64,000 bases of DNA from Hansfordia pulvinata. Taxonomy: Eukaryota > Ascomycota > Sordariomycetes > Xylariales. The stretch spans positions 1,746,001-1,810,000 of the forward strand of contig BJKQ01000009.1 of assembly GCA_006538405.1 (NCBI GenBank), given 5' to 3'. The stretch's first letter is position 1. Every line of letters starts with the position of its first letter. Positions 1 to 12,838 of this stretch are shown here, one piece after another. The position numbers were made by a program, and so were the translations under genes. A model generated the notes under the pieces. It had not been told where the DNA came from. It searched no databases and was given only the letters and a program-made list of their open reading frames with translations.

Positions 1-1701
1 CTGGAGCATGTTAACCACCCCTTCATCTGCAACTTGCGTTACAGCTTCCAAGACATCGAATATATGTACGCCACCACCGGACCCTCTGCGCTCGCCCAAA
101 CCCCAGGCCGGCCCCTCATTTCATCCCTCCCGCACTGGCTGACCGGACCCCCTTAGGTACCTGGTAGTTGACCTGATGAGTGGTGGTGATTTGCGATTTC
201 ACATTTCAAGGAAAACGTTCACCGAAGACGCCGTCAAATTCTGGATTGCCGAGCTGGGCTGCGCCTTAAGATATATCCATGGCCAGAACATCATTCATCG
301 TGATGTGAAGCCTGACAACGTTCTGCTGGACGCGGACGGCCACGTCCATTTGACTGACTTTGTGAGTGGCCTTGGCCACCCTCTCTGCTTGGAACTCGCT
401 GCTAACTTTTGCCATCTAGAACGTTGCTTCGGATGTGGTGCCAGGCAAGCTTCTGACCAGCAAGTCGGGCACGCTTGCGTATCTGGCGCCCGAGGTATAT
501 GCTGGCAAGGGATATGATGTCAAGGCCGATTGGTGGTCACTGGGCGTCCTGTTCTACGAGTGCATCTACAACAAGGTACGTTTTTTGCGACGCGGAACAA
601 GAACCCGCCTGCGGCCATTTGCTTGGACTGACAACCTCTTCTCCAGCGCCCATTTGAGGGAAGCTCCGAGACCTCGCTGTCAAACGTCATCAAATCTGCG
701 AACCCAAAGTTCCCCGTCACGTCGCCGCCCGTTTCTCTGCCTTGTCTTTATGCCATTGGAGCTGCTCTTGAACCCGAGCCTAAGAAAAGATTGGGCGCGA
801 CATGGAAGAGTTTCATCGACGAGCCTTTCTTCCAAACCATTGATTTCGATCAGCTCGAAAGGAAACAACTCGAACCCGTCTTCATTCCCTCATCAGACAA
901 GACTAACTTCGACGCCACCTACGACTTGGAGGAGCTCTTGCTGGAGGAAGCACCCTTGGAAGCTAGAGCGCGAAGACAAAAGCCGAGGGAGAAGCTCAAG
1001 GACGATGCGACGCAGAAGGAAATTCGCGAGGACGAGCTCTACCGGACTATTGAACGCGACTTCCGCCCATTCGACTATACGCTGGCCGCATTCGAGAAGT
1101 ATGCGCATGCCTTCAGCCCCATCTCGCCGTACCCCAGCTTGCTGACCATTATCTAGGATCACTGCTATGCAAACCGACGAGCCCACGCAGGACGTCCACG
1201 AAGCTCCATCCAACAACGAGCCAATTCACAGTGGCGAGCCGCAGGCAATCACTACTGATGAGCCAACGGTTGCTCCTCCCCAGTGCCGGCCAGCAGCTCC
1301 CAAAGGTCGCATAGTGCCCAACGCAGATCTCCCGACCAATCGAAAAGATCTGCCCAGGACGAGCCACAGGTGCAACAGATCCGCCCTGCCCAGGTGCAGG
1401 AGTATACCACACGTTACACCACGCCTTCGTCAACACGCCACAGCACCGCCGTCAAAGGCTCGAGGGGAGGTGGATATTCGGTCACCATCGATGCGACTGG
1501 CAGCTGGTCGCAACTGGCCCGTCACGATGCCACTCTTCCTACCGATGCTAGTAACGTCAACAACGATGACAAAGGTGGCACCTCAGGCGGAAGTGGCGGG
1601 GTATTCGGGCTGTTTGGTCGCAAGAAGGGCCGAGGACATAGCCCAAACCCAAGGAGAGGGGTGTTTTGGGCAAAGAGGGCGCGCGCCAGATCATTGGCTG
1701 A
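1..1701 (+). CDS. YANK/STK32-like serine/threonine protein kinase, 5' partial, two frame breaks
   Basis: Cytoplasmic AGC-related protein kinase of the YANK (STK32) family. The window edge cuts off the 5' end, so the glycine loop and catalytic lysine are missing. Exons by splice signals: 1-65, 157-361, 420-575, 647-1098 and 1157-1701, giving about 474 visible residues. The catalytic loop IIHRDVKPDN is present. The metal-binding motif reads DFN instead of DFG, which is the YANK hallmark; its F and N are separated by the second intron. The APE motif reads LAPEV. The last intron (1099-1156) has GTATGC, GCTGACC and TAG; retaining it would give a stop at 1156. The tail after the kinase domain is low-complexity and ends in a conserved-looking PKERGVLGKEGARQIIG. 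Two one-base losses (C run 1278-1281; run 1642-1650) must be assumed to read through it. The family assignment is firm. The tail reading is inference. Confidence 0.85.
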
Positions 1702-3165
1702 ACTCGCGAACTTGTCTCGATTCCCTCTTCAATCTCGAGAAATCATCGCCCAGCTCGGGGCCCCACCTCATAAAACCAGGTGCGAGTCAGGGGTGCTGCG
1801 CGTTTTGCGCTCCACCTTGCATTGGCGATTGGAGTCCGGCGACAAGTCTTGCAACGCGACATCTTGCGGTCGCGGAACCTCAGCGCTCTGGGGCAGAGGC
1901 AATTGGCAGATTGAAAGCAGCACTTCTTCTTCACGCTGCAGCTTCCAGTTGCACTGCGGTGCCTTAGGGAAACGGGCGTCTGGGCACCCTAGCGATGGTT
2001 TGAGAGCGTGTCCCCTGCGCCACAATCTATGGAAGCGCCAACCTGACGACACGACGTTACATAGAAACGACTTGCGATTTCCCCCACGGATCACTCACCT
2101 CGGCGGAAAATGACGACCGAGACGCCTCGAATCCTTTTCTATTAGAACGATTGCATCCATTTTTATCTATCGACCGACCGGGTGTTCGGCGTGTAACATG
2201 ACTCTGGGGGGCGTCGCTTTCGGAACACTTTCCTCGAACGTTTTAACGATTCCATGCCACTCTTCCGGCCCCATGTTGGCATGGCGGCTTTTCTTGCCAT
2301 TGTTCTTAATAAATACCCGGCAGGTGCTTCATTAGTCATTAGAGAGGGAGGGGGTGGATTTGGAATAATCCAAGCTGTGCGAGCAATACCTAGGTGCAGA
2401 GGACGGTCGTCCCAGCAGGCAGGACGCATCAATCTGATCAAACTGTACATCTAAGAAGAGGTCTTACACATTAATACATACAAACATCTGGCATCAAGTC
2501 GACAGTGCGGCCGCTCTCGCGCCGAGCAAATGTGTCATTATGCAAGTTCCCCATCCGACTGCCCTTTCAGTTGCTGACCGAGTCCCCACACCTTGTATTC
2601 GAAAATGATGTCTCTCGTGCCGTTCGAACAGGTTAAGAAGCGATGCTTGGATGACCGCATGACAGAACAAGACGGCGTACTCATGAAGTATGTTACATTC
2701 TCGACTAATGATAGACTATGTCATACAGACAACAAATGGACTGCGAGTTCACGGATCGTAGTTCTTGTCAAACCGAGTAAATGACAAGGGGGGACATGTT
2801 TTTCGCAAGTTCGATAACCCCATCCAGACATCGTCAAGTCGAAGAAAAAAAGTGCCCCGTCGCAGAAAATGCAGTGTGCAATGTACCAATCCTATCCAGA
2901 CCCATCCTGGGCCGCGTAATGCTTGGTCAAGTCCGAGAATTGACCATGATTCCCACTTGAAACTCCATACTCAAGGTGCGACTCGAGGGTCGACCGTATC
3001 TTTCATTTGCTCTCACAAAGCGTGGCCCAAAAATCGAAGAATGACAACTGGCCCCTGACATTAATCATTCCGATATCCTTGAATCGTGGTTCGATATCGT
3101 GACCTCTCGCCAAGGGGTGTGGAATAAAAGAAACTAAATTCTTGTACAGACTAGTGAGTACGAAA
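1702..3165. other. Convergent intergenic region between kinase and AP-1 factor
   Basis: This region holds the 3' flanks of two convergent genes. It is AT-richer than the rest of the window between about 2440 and 3165. Short open frames exist on both strands, but none has family resemblance, splice structure or codon bias. I see no RNA gene. Confidence 0.6.
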
Positions 3166-5127
3166 TCACTTGCCCTCCTCTTCGGTGGGGCATCTGGCGT
3201 CAGGTCCGAGGTACTTGGTCATGACAGACTTGAAGTCGCTTTCCTCAACCACGGCGCCGGACCCTCCACACTTGGCCTTCTTCTGGAGGTCAGAGCAGAG
3301 GCCGTCAAGATCAAGATCACCGTTTTGAACCTTGGGGCAAGTTTGCAGTTTCTCCCTGTACCATGGTTAGCAAATATATTTGATAGTGGGGGGGTGGGGG
3401 TGGCATTGGGTGAGTCGTACCAGATGTTATTGCAGGTCAGCAATTTGCCGCCAATGCTGATAGGAGGAACATCGTCAATCATCTCCTGCCTGGCGTCGAT
3501 CTCATCAATGAGGTTCTTCTTCTTGGGCGGCGCTGCCTGCGGTGGCTGGGCAGTTGCGAATGTAGTGGCGGGAGCTGGAGCAGGTGCCATGTTGAACGGT
3601 GTCGTAAAGTCGACATCGAACGCGTCATTAAAGAAACTGTCGTCAAAGTTGGTGTTGGCCAGGATATTGTCCTGGGCTCACGGTAGTCGGCGAACAGTTG
3701 AGGGTCGAATTGACCGCCATTCTGCTGTGACAAGAAATCGAAGTTGCCAAAGTCAATGTTGCCCACGGTGTGATTGCACCAAGTGCCGAAACCGCTGTCG
3801 CTCACGACGTTGGGCTGCTCTTCGCCAATAGTCGTCAAGGTGTCCAAGGGCTTGGAGGCACCAGGTGATTGTGTGGTGGGCTCCGGAGAAGTCCCACACG
3901 AGGACGCCGTGTTGGTGTTGCAGTTCGAGGACGTCGACGGAGAAGCCCCCACGGTTCCACTCAAACTGTAAGTGCCGGAATCCAGACTGGCTCGCGAGGC
4001 ATTGAACCCGTACATGTTCTCGTAAGGTGACGGGTTGCTCGGCTTCGTCACATTTTCACGAGATTGCGAATCCGAATTGGCGCGGCCATTGGCTGCGGGA
4101 CTAGGCCTGTCGGCCTTGTCAGACGGGCTGTTCATGCCGACCGCGGTGCTGTTTGAAGGAGAAGGGTACGACGACTTGGACCCAGCCTCATTCTTCTTGG
4201 TGGTAGCAGGGTCTGTGGGACGACGGCCAAACTTGGGGAATTCGAACTGAAAGCTAACGTCGTTCAAATTTTGAATGGCTGCACTGCCAAATCCGCCTTG
4301 GTTGTTTGAATTGCGCGACTGGGAAAGCAGCTTGGCGTTGGACGACATCAGAGATAGTCTCTTCTTGTACTCGGCCAACTCGATTGTCATTTTCTCGACC
4401 TGAGACCGCAGTTGCGAGTTCTCGTTGTTGGCGTCACTGGAGGCCTTCTCGAGTTCCTCGACCTTGGTCTCGAGGTCCTTCAAATGTTGTTCTTTGCGTT
4501 CACGGAAAGCACGCTGCGCCGCGCGGTTCTGCGCTTTCCTTTTCTATTGGAGAGTCAGACATGGCGGGGCAAACCTAGCAGACCTGGGCTGGGACTCACA
4601 GTTGTGGGCTCGTTCGTGAGAGGCTTGCGGCCAGGTTTTTTCGAGACCTTGCCTTCGCTCTCCCGGCGTTTTCCCGACCCTTGAGTGGCAGCTTCGTCGT
4701 CGTCGTCATCAGGATGGCTGCGCTTGTCTGTCGAGTGCTCACGCTCAGGCGAGCTCGAATTGGAGTTGGACCCATCCTTGGCAGACCCCGCGCTGGAAGT
4801 AGTGGCGGGGAGATCGCCAATCATTTGGGGTTGCGAGTCGTCGTCAAAGTTGAAGTCGAAGCCGCTTTGGTCGCCGAAGTCGTACTCCCCGTCGAACAAG
4901 GGGCTCTCCTGGGCCGCGTCGAGGGCGCCGGAGGAGCCGAGCTTGTTGTTCATGACGGGCGAGTCGCTGAATGAATCGGGGGACAGCGATGAGGGTTTCT
5001 GATCGGCAGTAGCGGGCGAAGAGGTGGCAGGCTGCTGGTTGGAGGTGAGGGCACGGAACAGGAGGTTCTGTTGCTGGGGCGTCAGGAGGAAGGGTGGATG
5101 AGCAGGGGCGCTCTGAGCCGACGCCAT
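3166..5127 (-). CDS. AP1: AP-1-like bZIP transcription factor (Yap1 family), one frame break
   Basis: Redox-controlled nuclear transcription factor of the Yap1/Pap1/AP-1 family that activates oxidative-stress genes. Exons on the minus strand: 5127-4600, 4543-3421 and 3355-3166; about 613 residues once one lost base is allowed for. The start is the Met before ASAQSAPAHPPFLLTPQQQ. An in-frame Met lies seven codons upstream. The bZIP begins across intron 1 with KRKAQNRAAQRAFRERKEQ, followed by a leucine zipper. The middle holds cysteines typical of an n-CRD (SNCN, SSCGT, TWCNH). The C-terminal c-CRD has Cys in LLTCNNIW, QTCPKV, GLCSDL, KAKCGG and DARCPT, and spans intron 2. This is the redox switch that masks the nuclear export signal in Yap1. 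The frame breaks at the GGG run 3674-3676 (plus strand), where one extra base restores the DNILANTNFDDSFF reading. A 5.6-kb non-coding region lies upstream. Confidence 0.93.
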
Positions 5128-8100
5128 TGCTAGAAGGCGCTGGTGCACGGGATGACGGCAGCTGCAGTGGCGGCGGTCTGATTGAGGCCGGTTGCAGACA
5201 GGGCCAAGCAGGTGTATTTGGGTGATGGTGAGGCGGAGCTGGTGCGAGACGATGACAGCGATACGGCCGGTGGTGAAAGAGGCAGCGGATGTGTCTCACA
5301 CCTGGCAAGGGGAGATGCGGAGGAATAGACAGGCCGGTGGCAGCTTGCCAAGGCCTAAAGGGTCGATGCACGAGTTGCAGACAGCCTCAGCCTAGTCGTG
5401 GCCGGTGCTTTGTCAAGGATTCGGAACCTGGGCCTGAGGTCCGAATAGACCAGGGGCAGACGAGCCTGCGGGCAGGCGGGGAGGCCAGGTAGACAGGAGG
5501 GTAAGTGAGGAGTAGCTAAACCGACGCTGCCACTCGACGGAGTGCAAGGGTCAAGTTCCGGTCAGAGGGGCAGGCAGAGTAGTTGACGGCGGGCTAGCAA
5601 ACTCGACGCGGAGAACAAGAAATGTACGTGCGAAGCGCAAGGTGAATGCGAGAAGGTGTGTGCAATTGTTCGGGCGCGCGGGAGACGGGACAAGGCAAGG
5701 CAAAGGTCCTCGGGGGCAAGGCAGAAAATCAATTATACAGCGGGGAGGATGCTAACAAGCCAGCCCGTGATCTGACAGTGGAGCAAGACGCCGCCAATGG
5801 CAGTGGTTGGGGCGTCGCAGAGGGAGAAAAAGGGTCCAAGCAGACGACCCCACGAGAGGACGGGCAGAGGACGAATGGCGAGAAGAGGCACTGGAGTTGT
5901 AGAGGGGAGAAGGGAGGCGTGCTTCTGGCGGCTTCTGCCTCGTAGTAGACGTCCGCGTGGTGGGTGCTCGCTCAGGAAGTGCTGAGCCCGGGGCCCCTGG
6001 CCGGGTCTTTGCTGGAAGCGGGATAGCGGGGGGCTGTTATACTGGTAGGGGGAAAAGAAGAGCGATATGCTTCTGGGAGGCGCTCCACCGGGGCGTCGGG
6101 CCACGAGACGGTCGACAAGGCGATGGCTGGCGGGGCGGCGAGGGTCTTGGCTCAATGGTGCCGTGATGTACGAGGGGCCACGGGCGGCGTGTGGTCGTAC
6201 ACGCAGGCTGGAGTAGTCGTCATAGGATGGGCGGGCGGATGGCGGCCAAGTGCGGTCGTGCAAAGGGTCGGCGCCAGGGCGGGAGCAGCTGCAGGGCAAG
6301 CGGGCGGCGCGGGAAGTGTGCTGTAGGTAGGTATTCGTCCCCTGCGGTCGTGGGCGGGCGTCGGCCTGTGGTTGGCGGTAGCTGAATCTGATGCGATCCA
6401 GCGCGGCCCTGGTTCTGGGCGTGGCCAAAGGTGTGTGAGGAGGTCGGTTTATGAGGCCAGGTAATGGACTGGACGTGTGGGAGGGGGCCCTGTACTCGTA
6501 CCGGGTACGGGAAAGCGAGGGGCAACACAGGTGCAGCGGGTGTTTACCAGAGGGAATCGACAGGTCGTCAAATCCATGGAATGTCCAGTCCCGTAGCGCC
6601 CCGGAGACTGGACACGACACTAAGGGAAATGCGAAGAGGGGGGTGGAAAGCAATGGCCGGGATTCGATTTGTAAGCTCCGACCCGGACCTGCCAGCCTTG
6701 GCCCACATGCACCTTTCCATGCTGGCCCCGGTACCTTTTCTGTACCAGGTGATCCCCCGCTGGCGCGTACTCGCGCAACCAAGGAAAGTATGACTTGGCT
6801 ATAGGACGGCCGCGATGGACCTACATGTACCCAGGGCGAGCAGGCGTGTACTTTACAAGTTTGGACTCCTCTTCTCCATCTGCCTCTGGGTTCTCGTACC
6901 GGACGTACCCAACCTGCAGAGACGATCCAGGTTCCTATCATGACTCTTCCAATCCTGCACTCGCGTGGAACCTAATGGAGGGCCCGGGTAGCCCATCACT
7001 CATAGACGGGCCCCAAGTACATGACATACATCTTGACCTCCACTGGTTTCGGCTGCGGATGGGCGCATTGCACAGCAGGGCAAGGATGTCGTCGATAGGG
7101 CGTGCCCATGAGATACGTTCGTACATACAGGCTATAGGTATGTTCCTGCTTGAAGTGTGCGAGGGGGCTCGGGGCCAGCCACCCTCCAAACGATTTCACG
7201 CAGCCCCCCCCTTGACCCCCGATCCTTGATTCGGACTTAGTCGGCCCTCTCTCATGGGCTACTCGTACTTTGCCCGTGGCCAGGCACATGGCCCTGTCCC
7301 GCTTGCCGCTTCAAGTCCTAGATCCATCTTGTCCCCTCCCTCCCCTCTCTGCCGAAAGAACCCCAACACTTGAGATCTCGAGAGCTGCTGGTGAGGACAC
7401 GGGCGCCGCCTGGGGTCTGGCGACGGGGCCCAGTCCCGCCACTAGCATCGCTCCGAGCTTAGTCGGGCTTAAGCCAGCAGAGTACGAGACAATTCACAGG
7501 CCGGGAGCGGAAGTGGAAACCTGACCCGCCGTTATAAAAATAAACATTTCAGTGGCCATTTTGTCAAAAAAGGCCCTTCTCCATCGTCCAGTACAGGGAC
7601 CCGACCCGGCATGCCAGCCTTACCGAGTGCCGGTACTCGTACCTCTGGCGTCTCGGTACTCTGTGTGGCCAAAGGTGGTGGGTGCATAGGTAGCAAAGCC
7701 GGCAACGACGCTGCCTCATCAGCGACCCTATCACGTCCTATCCAGTAGCCGGCGTCCCAGGGTTTACCGCCAGGCTGCACAGTCTTGATTGGACGTGGTG
7801 ATCAGCAACTAGCTGGTTTATAGAAAGGTCTGCGACCTTATTGCGCCCGGGCTCTGATCCGCCATTTGCACTATCAGATCCATCTGCCTCCTCGCCCTCA
7901 CCTCCCACCCGCTCGTCCACTGTGCTACTCTCAGACGAGTACAGCCATACAGGTATTGGCTCTGTGAGTCATGGCTGCAAGCCCCGTCTTGCGTATGCCT
8001 GCGGGCCCCCCATATTGGGGTGCCAAGACGGCCAACCACCGGCAGCGTCTCTTCCTCCTCCCATCACATTGACAACAGCAGTGACCATGGCATGGCGCTG

Positions 8101-10714
8101 GTCTCAAAACGCTGGCGGGTCTTTCGACAGTCAGCATGCGCCAAATCATCACACATCAAGGGGGACAAGCACGGCAGAAGACACGGTACGAGTCTGTCCT
8201 TGTCTTGGGCTGCGGCATCCTATCGGTAGAGAGCCGGGTGGGTTGGACCCTGAGGAAAGAGCCACGTTAGCTCGAAGCCGCCGCTCTTTGGTTCTGTCCC
8301 TGGCCAAGCAACTTTCAGGGGCGCCGTGCTTCGGCAAGCCCGCCAGCGAGGGGTGTGGGCGGACTTGCATGTGTCCGAGTACTCGTAGGCAGAAACTCGT
8401 ACGAGTCCCAAGTAGCACGCGCCGCCACCCAACATGCATATAATAGTGGCAGCAAGCAACCCTGGAGCGCTCGGCATTAGGCCAGGCCACACCCAGCCAA
8501 AGTCTGAGGGCGACCGTGAGGGATCGAGCCGTCGGCTATCGGTGCGCAGGACGAGCAAACACGGGCTGGCGGAAGCCTCTCCCAGCCCAACTCGTATGTA
8601 CACGAAGCCTGGGATTCTTATATTCCGGCAGACCCTTTTAAAGACTGTGCACATTCGGTCGCGGTCGCCAGCCCGGAGTTGTCGTGTGCTGGCTCTCGTA
8701 GGGTCAGAAGGGGGTGGGTCGGCGCCCACCAGTAAACCGCCGGCCCCGCCCCGTCTCTGTTCCGCAAAAGGCAGCTCCTCACTCGCAACTGTGCGGAGTA
8801 CGCGGCCGAGTCTAGACGTCGCTGATCGCCGAGCCGATCACCCAGAATGGCATGCTTGGATTCCTCACTGATTCAATTTTCCTCCTCGGGCAGCCCAAGT
8901 GGGAGAGCCCTCCCCCCCAAGAGTGTGCTTTTGAACTCGAGCATGGCAGCTGCAAGGCCCTGAAGAAGCGCCAAAGATCCCAAACCCCGACGCGGTGATA
9001 TCCCAAACAATCTGCTCGACCATGTATCGGGGAGAAGACAGCCTTCAGAACGACGGACAGCCCCCATACCCCGTACAAGCCGACTCCCGCAAATAGACCA
9101 AAGTGCGTGAGACGGACATCGCCGAGCAGATTGTACCAATAACAGCATCCATCGGCTGATTCACCGCAGGGGGGGTAATCTGGTGTATCACGGATCGATC
9201 ATCACTCGTAATGATGCAAGCCCTGGCCCGCAAACCAGCGGGCAAGAAGGACGAGAGCGAGGTGTGCACTTGGGGTTTCTAGAAGACGTGCGTGCCGGCG
9301 GGTGATCACCATGCATGGGGAGGAAGCTGTAGATTGGCTAGAAGCTTCGTGCCGCATAGGACCACCTGCCGCCTTATGATCACGTCAAGCCGACGTTGCA
9401 TGGATTCTGCAGGCAAAGGGTCCTATCGGCTGGAACGTCAGCCCGAGCCCGCCATTTCGTGTGGGCTTATGCGCTCAAGATAGGGTGCTCTGCTCCGCCA
9501 TGCCTGCCCTACGATGCAAAGAGCGGTTCTGACAGGGGGTTGCGCAGAAGCCAACGCCGCGGGCATGGCAACGGAGGCATAGCTGCGATGCGGAAGGCGA
9601 TGGCCCTCCGGCAACTGCCACAACGGTTACTTGATGTCGCATATTCCGGGCCATAGGAGATATGAGTATAGCGAGACCTGGATTTTGTGATGTTCCACTC
9701 GACACGGCCGTTCTTCAAGCTTGGTCTCGTATAGCTTCCAGAGCCCTCAGTTGCCTGTCTAGCTGCTCGTTTGATGAAGGCACCTAGATGCCACTGCCTA
9801 CCAGTAGATGCCTTTCATCCCCTTGACTGTCAGGAAACAGCGCTTCGTTCCTGTTGGCGCTCAATTGCAGAATTTGCCGCGACTGCCCACTCGGCATGAA
9901 ATGAACGAGGTGAACGTCAACTTTCTGCCTCGTGATAGCGCGGATGCTGTTGATTCCTGCGAGCCCGGAGGGAGGTTAGGTAGACCTGGGAGTAAGGCCA
10001 GGGCCCTTGGGGCTTGGAATGGCAGCTGCCAGAGAGCCGCTTGCAGCTGGCAATCCATCCGTGTACTCGTATCTCCGATAGATCCATCGGGTGAACGCAG
10101 CTCTGATGTTCTGGGGAAAGCGCAGCGGGACGTCTGGCACAGCGCTCAGACCAAGCGGGAGCGAGACAATCCCCGCGTTCGCAGCGGCTGGGGAATCACC
10201 GAGCTACGTCAGTCAGGCGACAGCCAATGGGCAGTGCATCAACCCATCCACCGCATCCCAGCAACGACCAGCACACCGCGCATATCCCGCCGTCGACGTC
10301 GATATTCGTACACCGCACACTACCTGCTCCACGCGACTGCTCAACCATCTACAGCCCCGTCCTCATTACAGTGCTCAATCGCGATACGGTGGATGCATCA
10401 GCAGCTCCAGGCGACCCATCCCGCTTGCTTGTCTCTCAGCCTCGCAGACCCCTGAGGCTGCCCTCTTCCCCGCTCCACCTAAGGTCACACCTCAGCTTTC
10501 GTGTTGGTCGCTTGCTTTTCCACACACATACTCGTACGCCGACGCACGTGGCCACCCAGCACCTGACTGAGGCTCGATTTGACCTCAGCTCGACTTCATT
10601 TGCGGCTTCTCCGCGTCCAGGTTTTCCGTACCTTCGCCTCCGCTTCCGCCCCCGCCCTCGTCCCATCATTTCCTCCTTGCTTTGGACGCCGCAGCCCCGG
10701 CGTCATTTGCAAGG
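5128..10714. other. Large divergent non-coding region between AP-1 and the BSD gene
   Basis: I found no convincing gene in 5.6 kb. Next to AP-1 (5128-6400) the AP-1 coding strand is strongly pyrimidine-rich, as in many fungal promoters and 5' UTRs. Long open frames here (for example 5733-6941 minus) are proline/arginine/serine-rich products of that composition. Six exact TACTCGTA copies lie at 6493, 7260, 7634, 8380, 10064 and 10529. A 12-bp perfect palindrome lies at 8395-8406. Confidence 0.6.
8395..8406. repeat. Perfect 12-bp palindrome ACTCGTACGAGT
   Basis: Two ACTCGT half-sites face each other without a spacer. Seven bases upstream is a single TACTCGTA copy (8380-8387). The half-site matches the dispersed 8-mer family, so this looks like an inverted dimer of that motif. 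Its function is unknown. Confidence 0.7.
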
Positions 10715-12401
10715 ATGGATCTCGCATACGACAACATTGTCAGAGAGTCGCTACCCGCCGACGCGAAGCCATCGAGTAGCGAGGCCGATGCCACGCCGCA
10801 GCCCGAGACCCAGCGGAACGAATCGACTCTCAACCAGGACCTTCAGGAGGCATGGGGCGCCATCTCCACCAGCTCCTGGGGCAGCTGGCTCGGCGGCCAA
10901 GTTGGTGGTCTCGTCAAGCAGGTAAGCTCAGAGCCCCCGATCTTACGGACCCTTGTCTCATGTCACTTGATCGGCTCTCTGACAACTCGACCCGGTCATA
11001 CAGGGTGGAGAGGTGTACAGAGAAGCACACCAAGAGGTGTCATCCCTAGGCGCCGATGCCGGGCGTGGTCTCGCTAGCTTGCGCGCGCGCGCCATATCGA
11101 TTGGGAGCACTCTTCCCAGTGCTGCCGCCGTAGCTGGTGAGCAGATCACGCAGGCCTCATCTTCGGCAGCCGCCGCCGCATCCGCCGCAGCATCCGCCGC
11201 CGCCGCATCGGCATCAGCCAGTGCAAGCAAGGACAAAGAGAGAGAAGCCGACCGGGACCTCAACACGGAAGAGTCAACAACACCTACAGCCGCAGACGAG
11301 ATTAGCAGCAAGAATAAATCAGACGAGGCGCTCAAGACGGCCGAAGGATACCTGGAGCGGCTCAAGCTCGAAGCATCGAAGCGCCTCAAGGACATCCAGA
11401 AAGCCGAGGATGCGGCAGACGAGGCGTTGCTCAACTTCGGCAAGAACGTGCGTGACTTTCTTCAGGACGCCATTGTTTTCAAGCCTGGCAATGAAGATGG
11501 TGAGGGCGGAGCCGCTGGCAGCGGCCACCGTTTCGAGAGCAAAGATGAGTCTGGCAAGCGCGTCATTCACACATCGCGCTATGATGCCCAATTGCACGTT
11601 ATCCACACGACTGAAAAGAGCTTCACGGAGGACCCGAGTGGCGCTGAATTTGCTGCTTGGGCCTCGCGTGATTTTGATCTGGACGCACGTACAGAAGCCA
11701 TCAGCGCCGATCTAGCCAAGTATCCTGAGCTACGCGCCACGATGGAGAGGCTGGTCCCTGACAAGGTTCCCTACGCCGATTTCTGGAAACGCTACTACTT
11801 CCTCAGACACAGTATAGAGACGGCCGAGGCCCGTCGGAGAGACCTCTTGAAAGGTATGTGTATTTTCCCCTTAAGTGCTGGGTGCGGTCTTAGCTCCCAT
11901 CATTATGACCCAGCGTCGAAGAAGGACAATATTGTAGGCCCTGCTCCCTGCCACTGGTCTGACATTGTTACTGCAGCTGCCTCGGCCGAGGAAGATGTTG
12001 GTTGGGGTGACGAGGAATCTTCCGAAGAAGAATCCGACTCTGACGAAGAATCGGATGACGAGCCAGCCCCCAGTCAACCACCTGCACAGCCCAGCAAACC
12101 CGTCACCCAGAGCGTCAGCAAGCCCGCGAAGCCCGAGTCAACGACATCCTCCAGGACAATTCAGCCGCCGGCGGGAGACAAGAACCGCCTCAAGCCAGCG
12201 GAGCCACGGAAATCGGACGAGAAGTCGCAGGCTGACAGCGACACTAGCTACGACGTTGTTGGTGCGGCGTCAGGTAAAACGAGCCAGGCACCGAATAGCC
12301 CCAAGGATGCCCGCAAGGCGAGCAATGATGAAGAAGAAGATGACAGCGAGGAGGAGGATGAGGACGAGGAAGAAGAAGACAGTGACGAGGAGTGGGAATA
12401 G
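10715..12401 (+). CDS. BSD-domain protein (Dos2-like)
   Basis: Fungal BSD-domain protein similar in layout to yeast Dos2; the molecular role of this family is poorly defined. Exons 10715-10921, 11004-11853 and 11977-12401 keep frame throughout (493 residues). The N-terminus (MDLAYDNIVRESLP) is followed by a GAISTSSWGSWLGGQ segment. Next come an Ala/Ser-rich stretch, a predicted helical region (residues ~160-200) and the BSD domain around residues 270-345, with WASRDFDLDART and the signature PYADFWKRYYFLRH. The C-terminal 140 residues are highly acidic (runs of E/D/S, ending SDEEWE). Intron 2 (11854-11976) has GTATGTG and a CTGAC branch site before GTTACTGCAG. The gene converges on TSR2. The call is secure at domain level; orthology to Dos2 is inference. 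Confidence 0.9.
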
Positions 12402-12838
12402 ACTACGAATACGACGTAAAGCGAGAAAGGGCGCACTTCCGGAGGCATAATCGACCGAGGGTGGCCTCAAGCTATATGGCTTCCGTTTCCCTCCCCTCTC
12501 GTTCATGTTTTGTTCATGTTTTGCAAGGGTGGCAAATTGATTATTGGTTTGGTCATAGGTCCAGGACGTACTAGGTTCCCGTAATGGAAGTGCTCTCTCT
12601 ATACCTCCGAAGTTTCTGCCAGTAGTCTTCACCCTCGGCGTGACTTTGAGCGCGACTTTGATCTCTTTCCGTCGCAGACGGGCGGGGCATATGCCACTGG
12701 GTGATGACCTGCTCCGGAAATGGATTGCAGACGACCTACCCACGCCCTTTTCTTCGGGACTGCGGCCGCCTGGGAGGCCTCCCGGTATCTATGACCGTCT
12801 TTGCCAATAGGGGATTGCGACATCATCTCCCTGGCCAC
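12402..12838. other. Convergent 3' flanks of the BSD gene and TSR2
   Basis: A 437-bp stretch between two stop codons. It contains no supported gene and presumably holds both 3' UTRs and poly(A) sites. Confidence 0.6.

Noticed and set aside
1099..1156. Reading the kinase to the stop at 1156
   Set aside because: The segment has a GTATGC donor, a GCTGACC branch site and a TAG acceptor; splicing it joins the kinase to a longer tail.
5733..6941. 402-codon open frame on the minus strand
   Set aside because: It lies in the pyrimidine-biased AP-1 upstream region, is proline/arginine/serine-rich throughout and shows no domain or splice signals.
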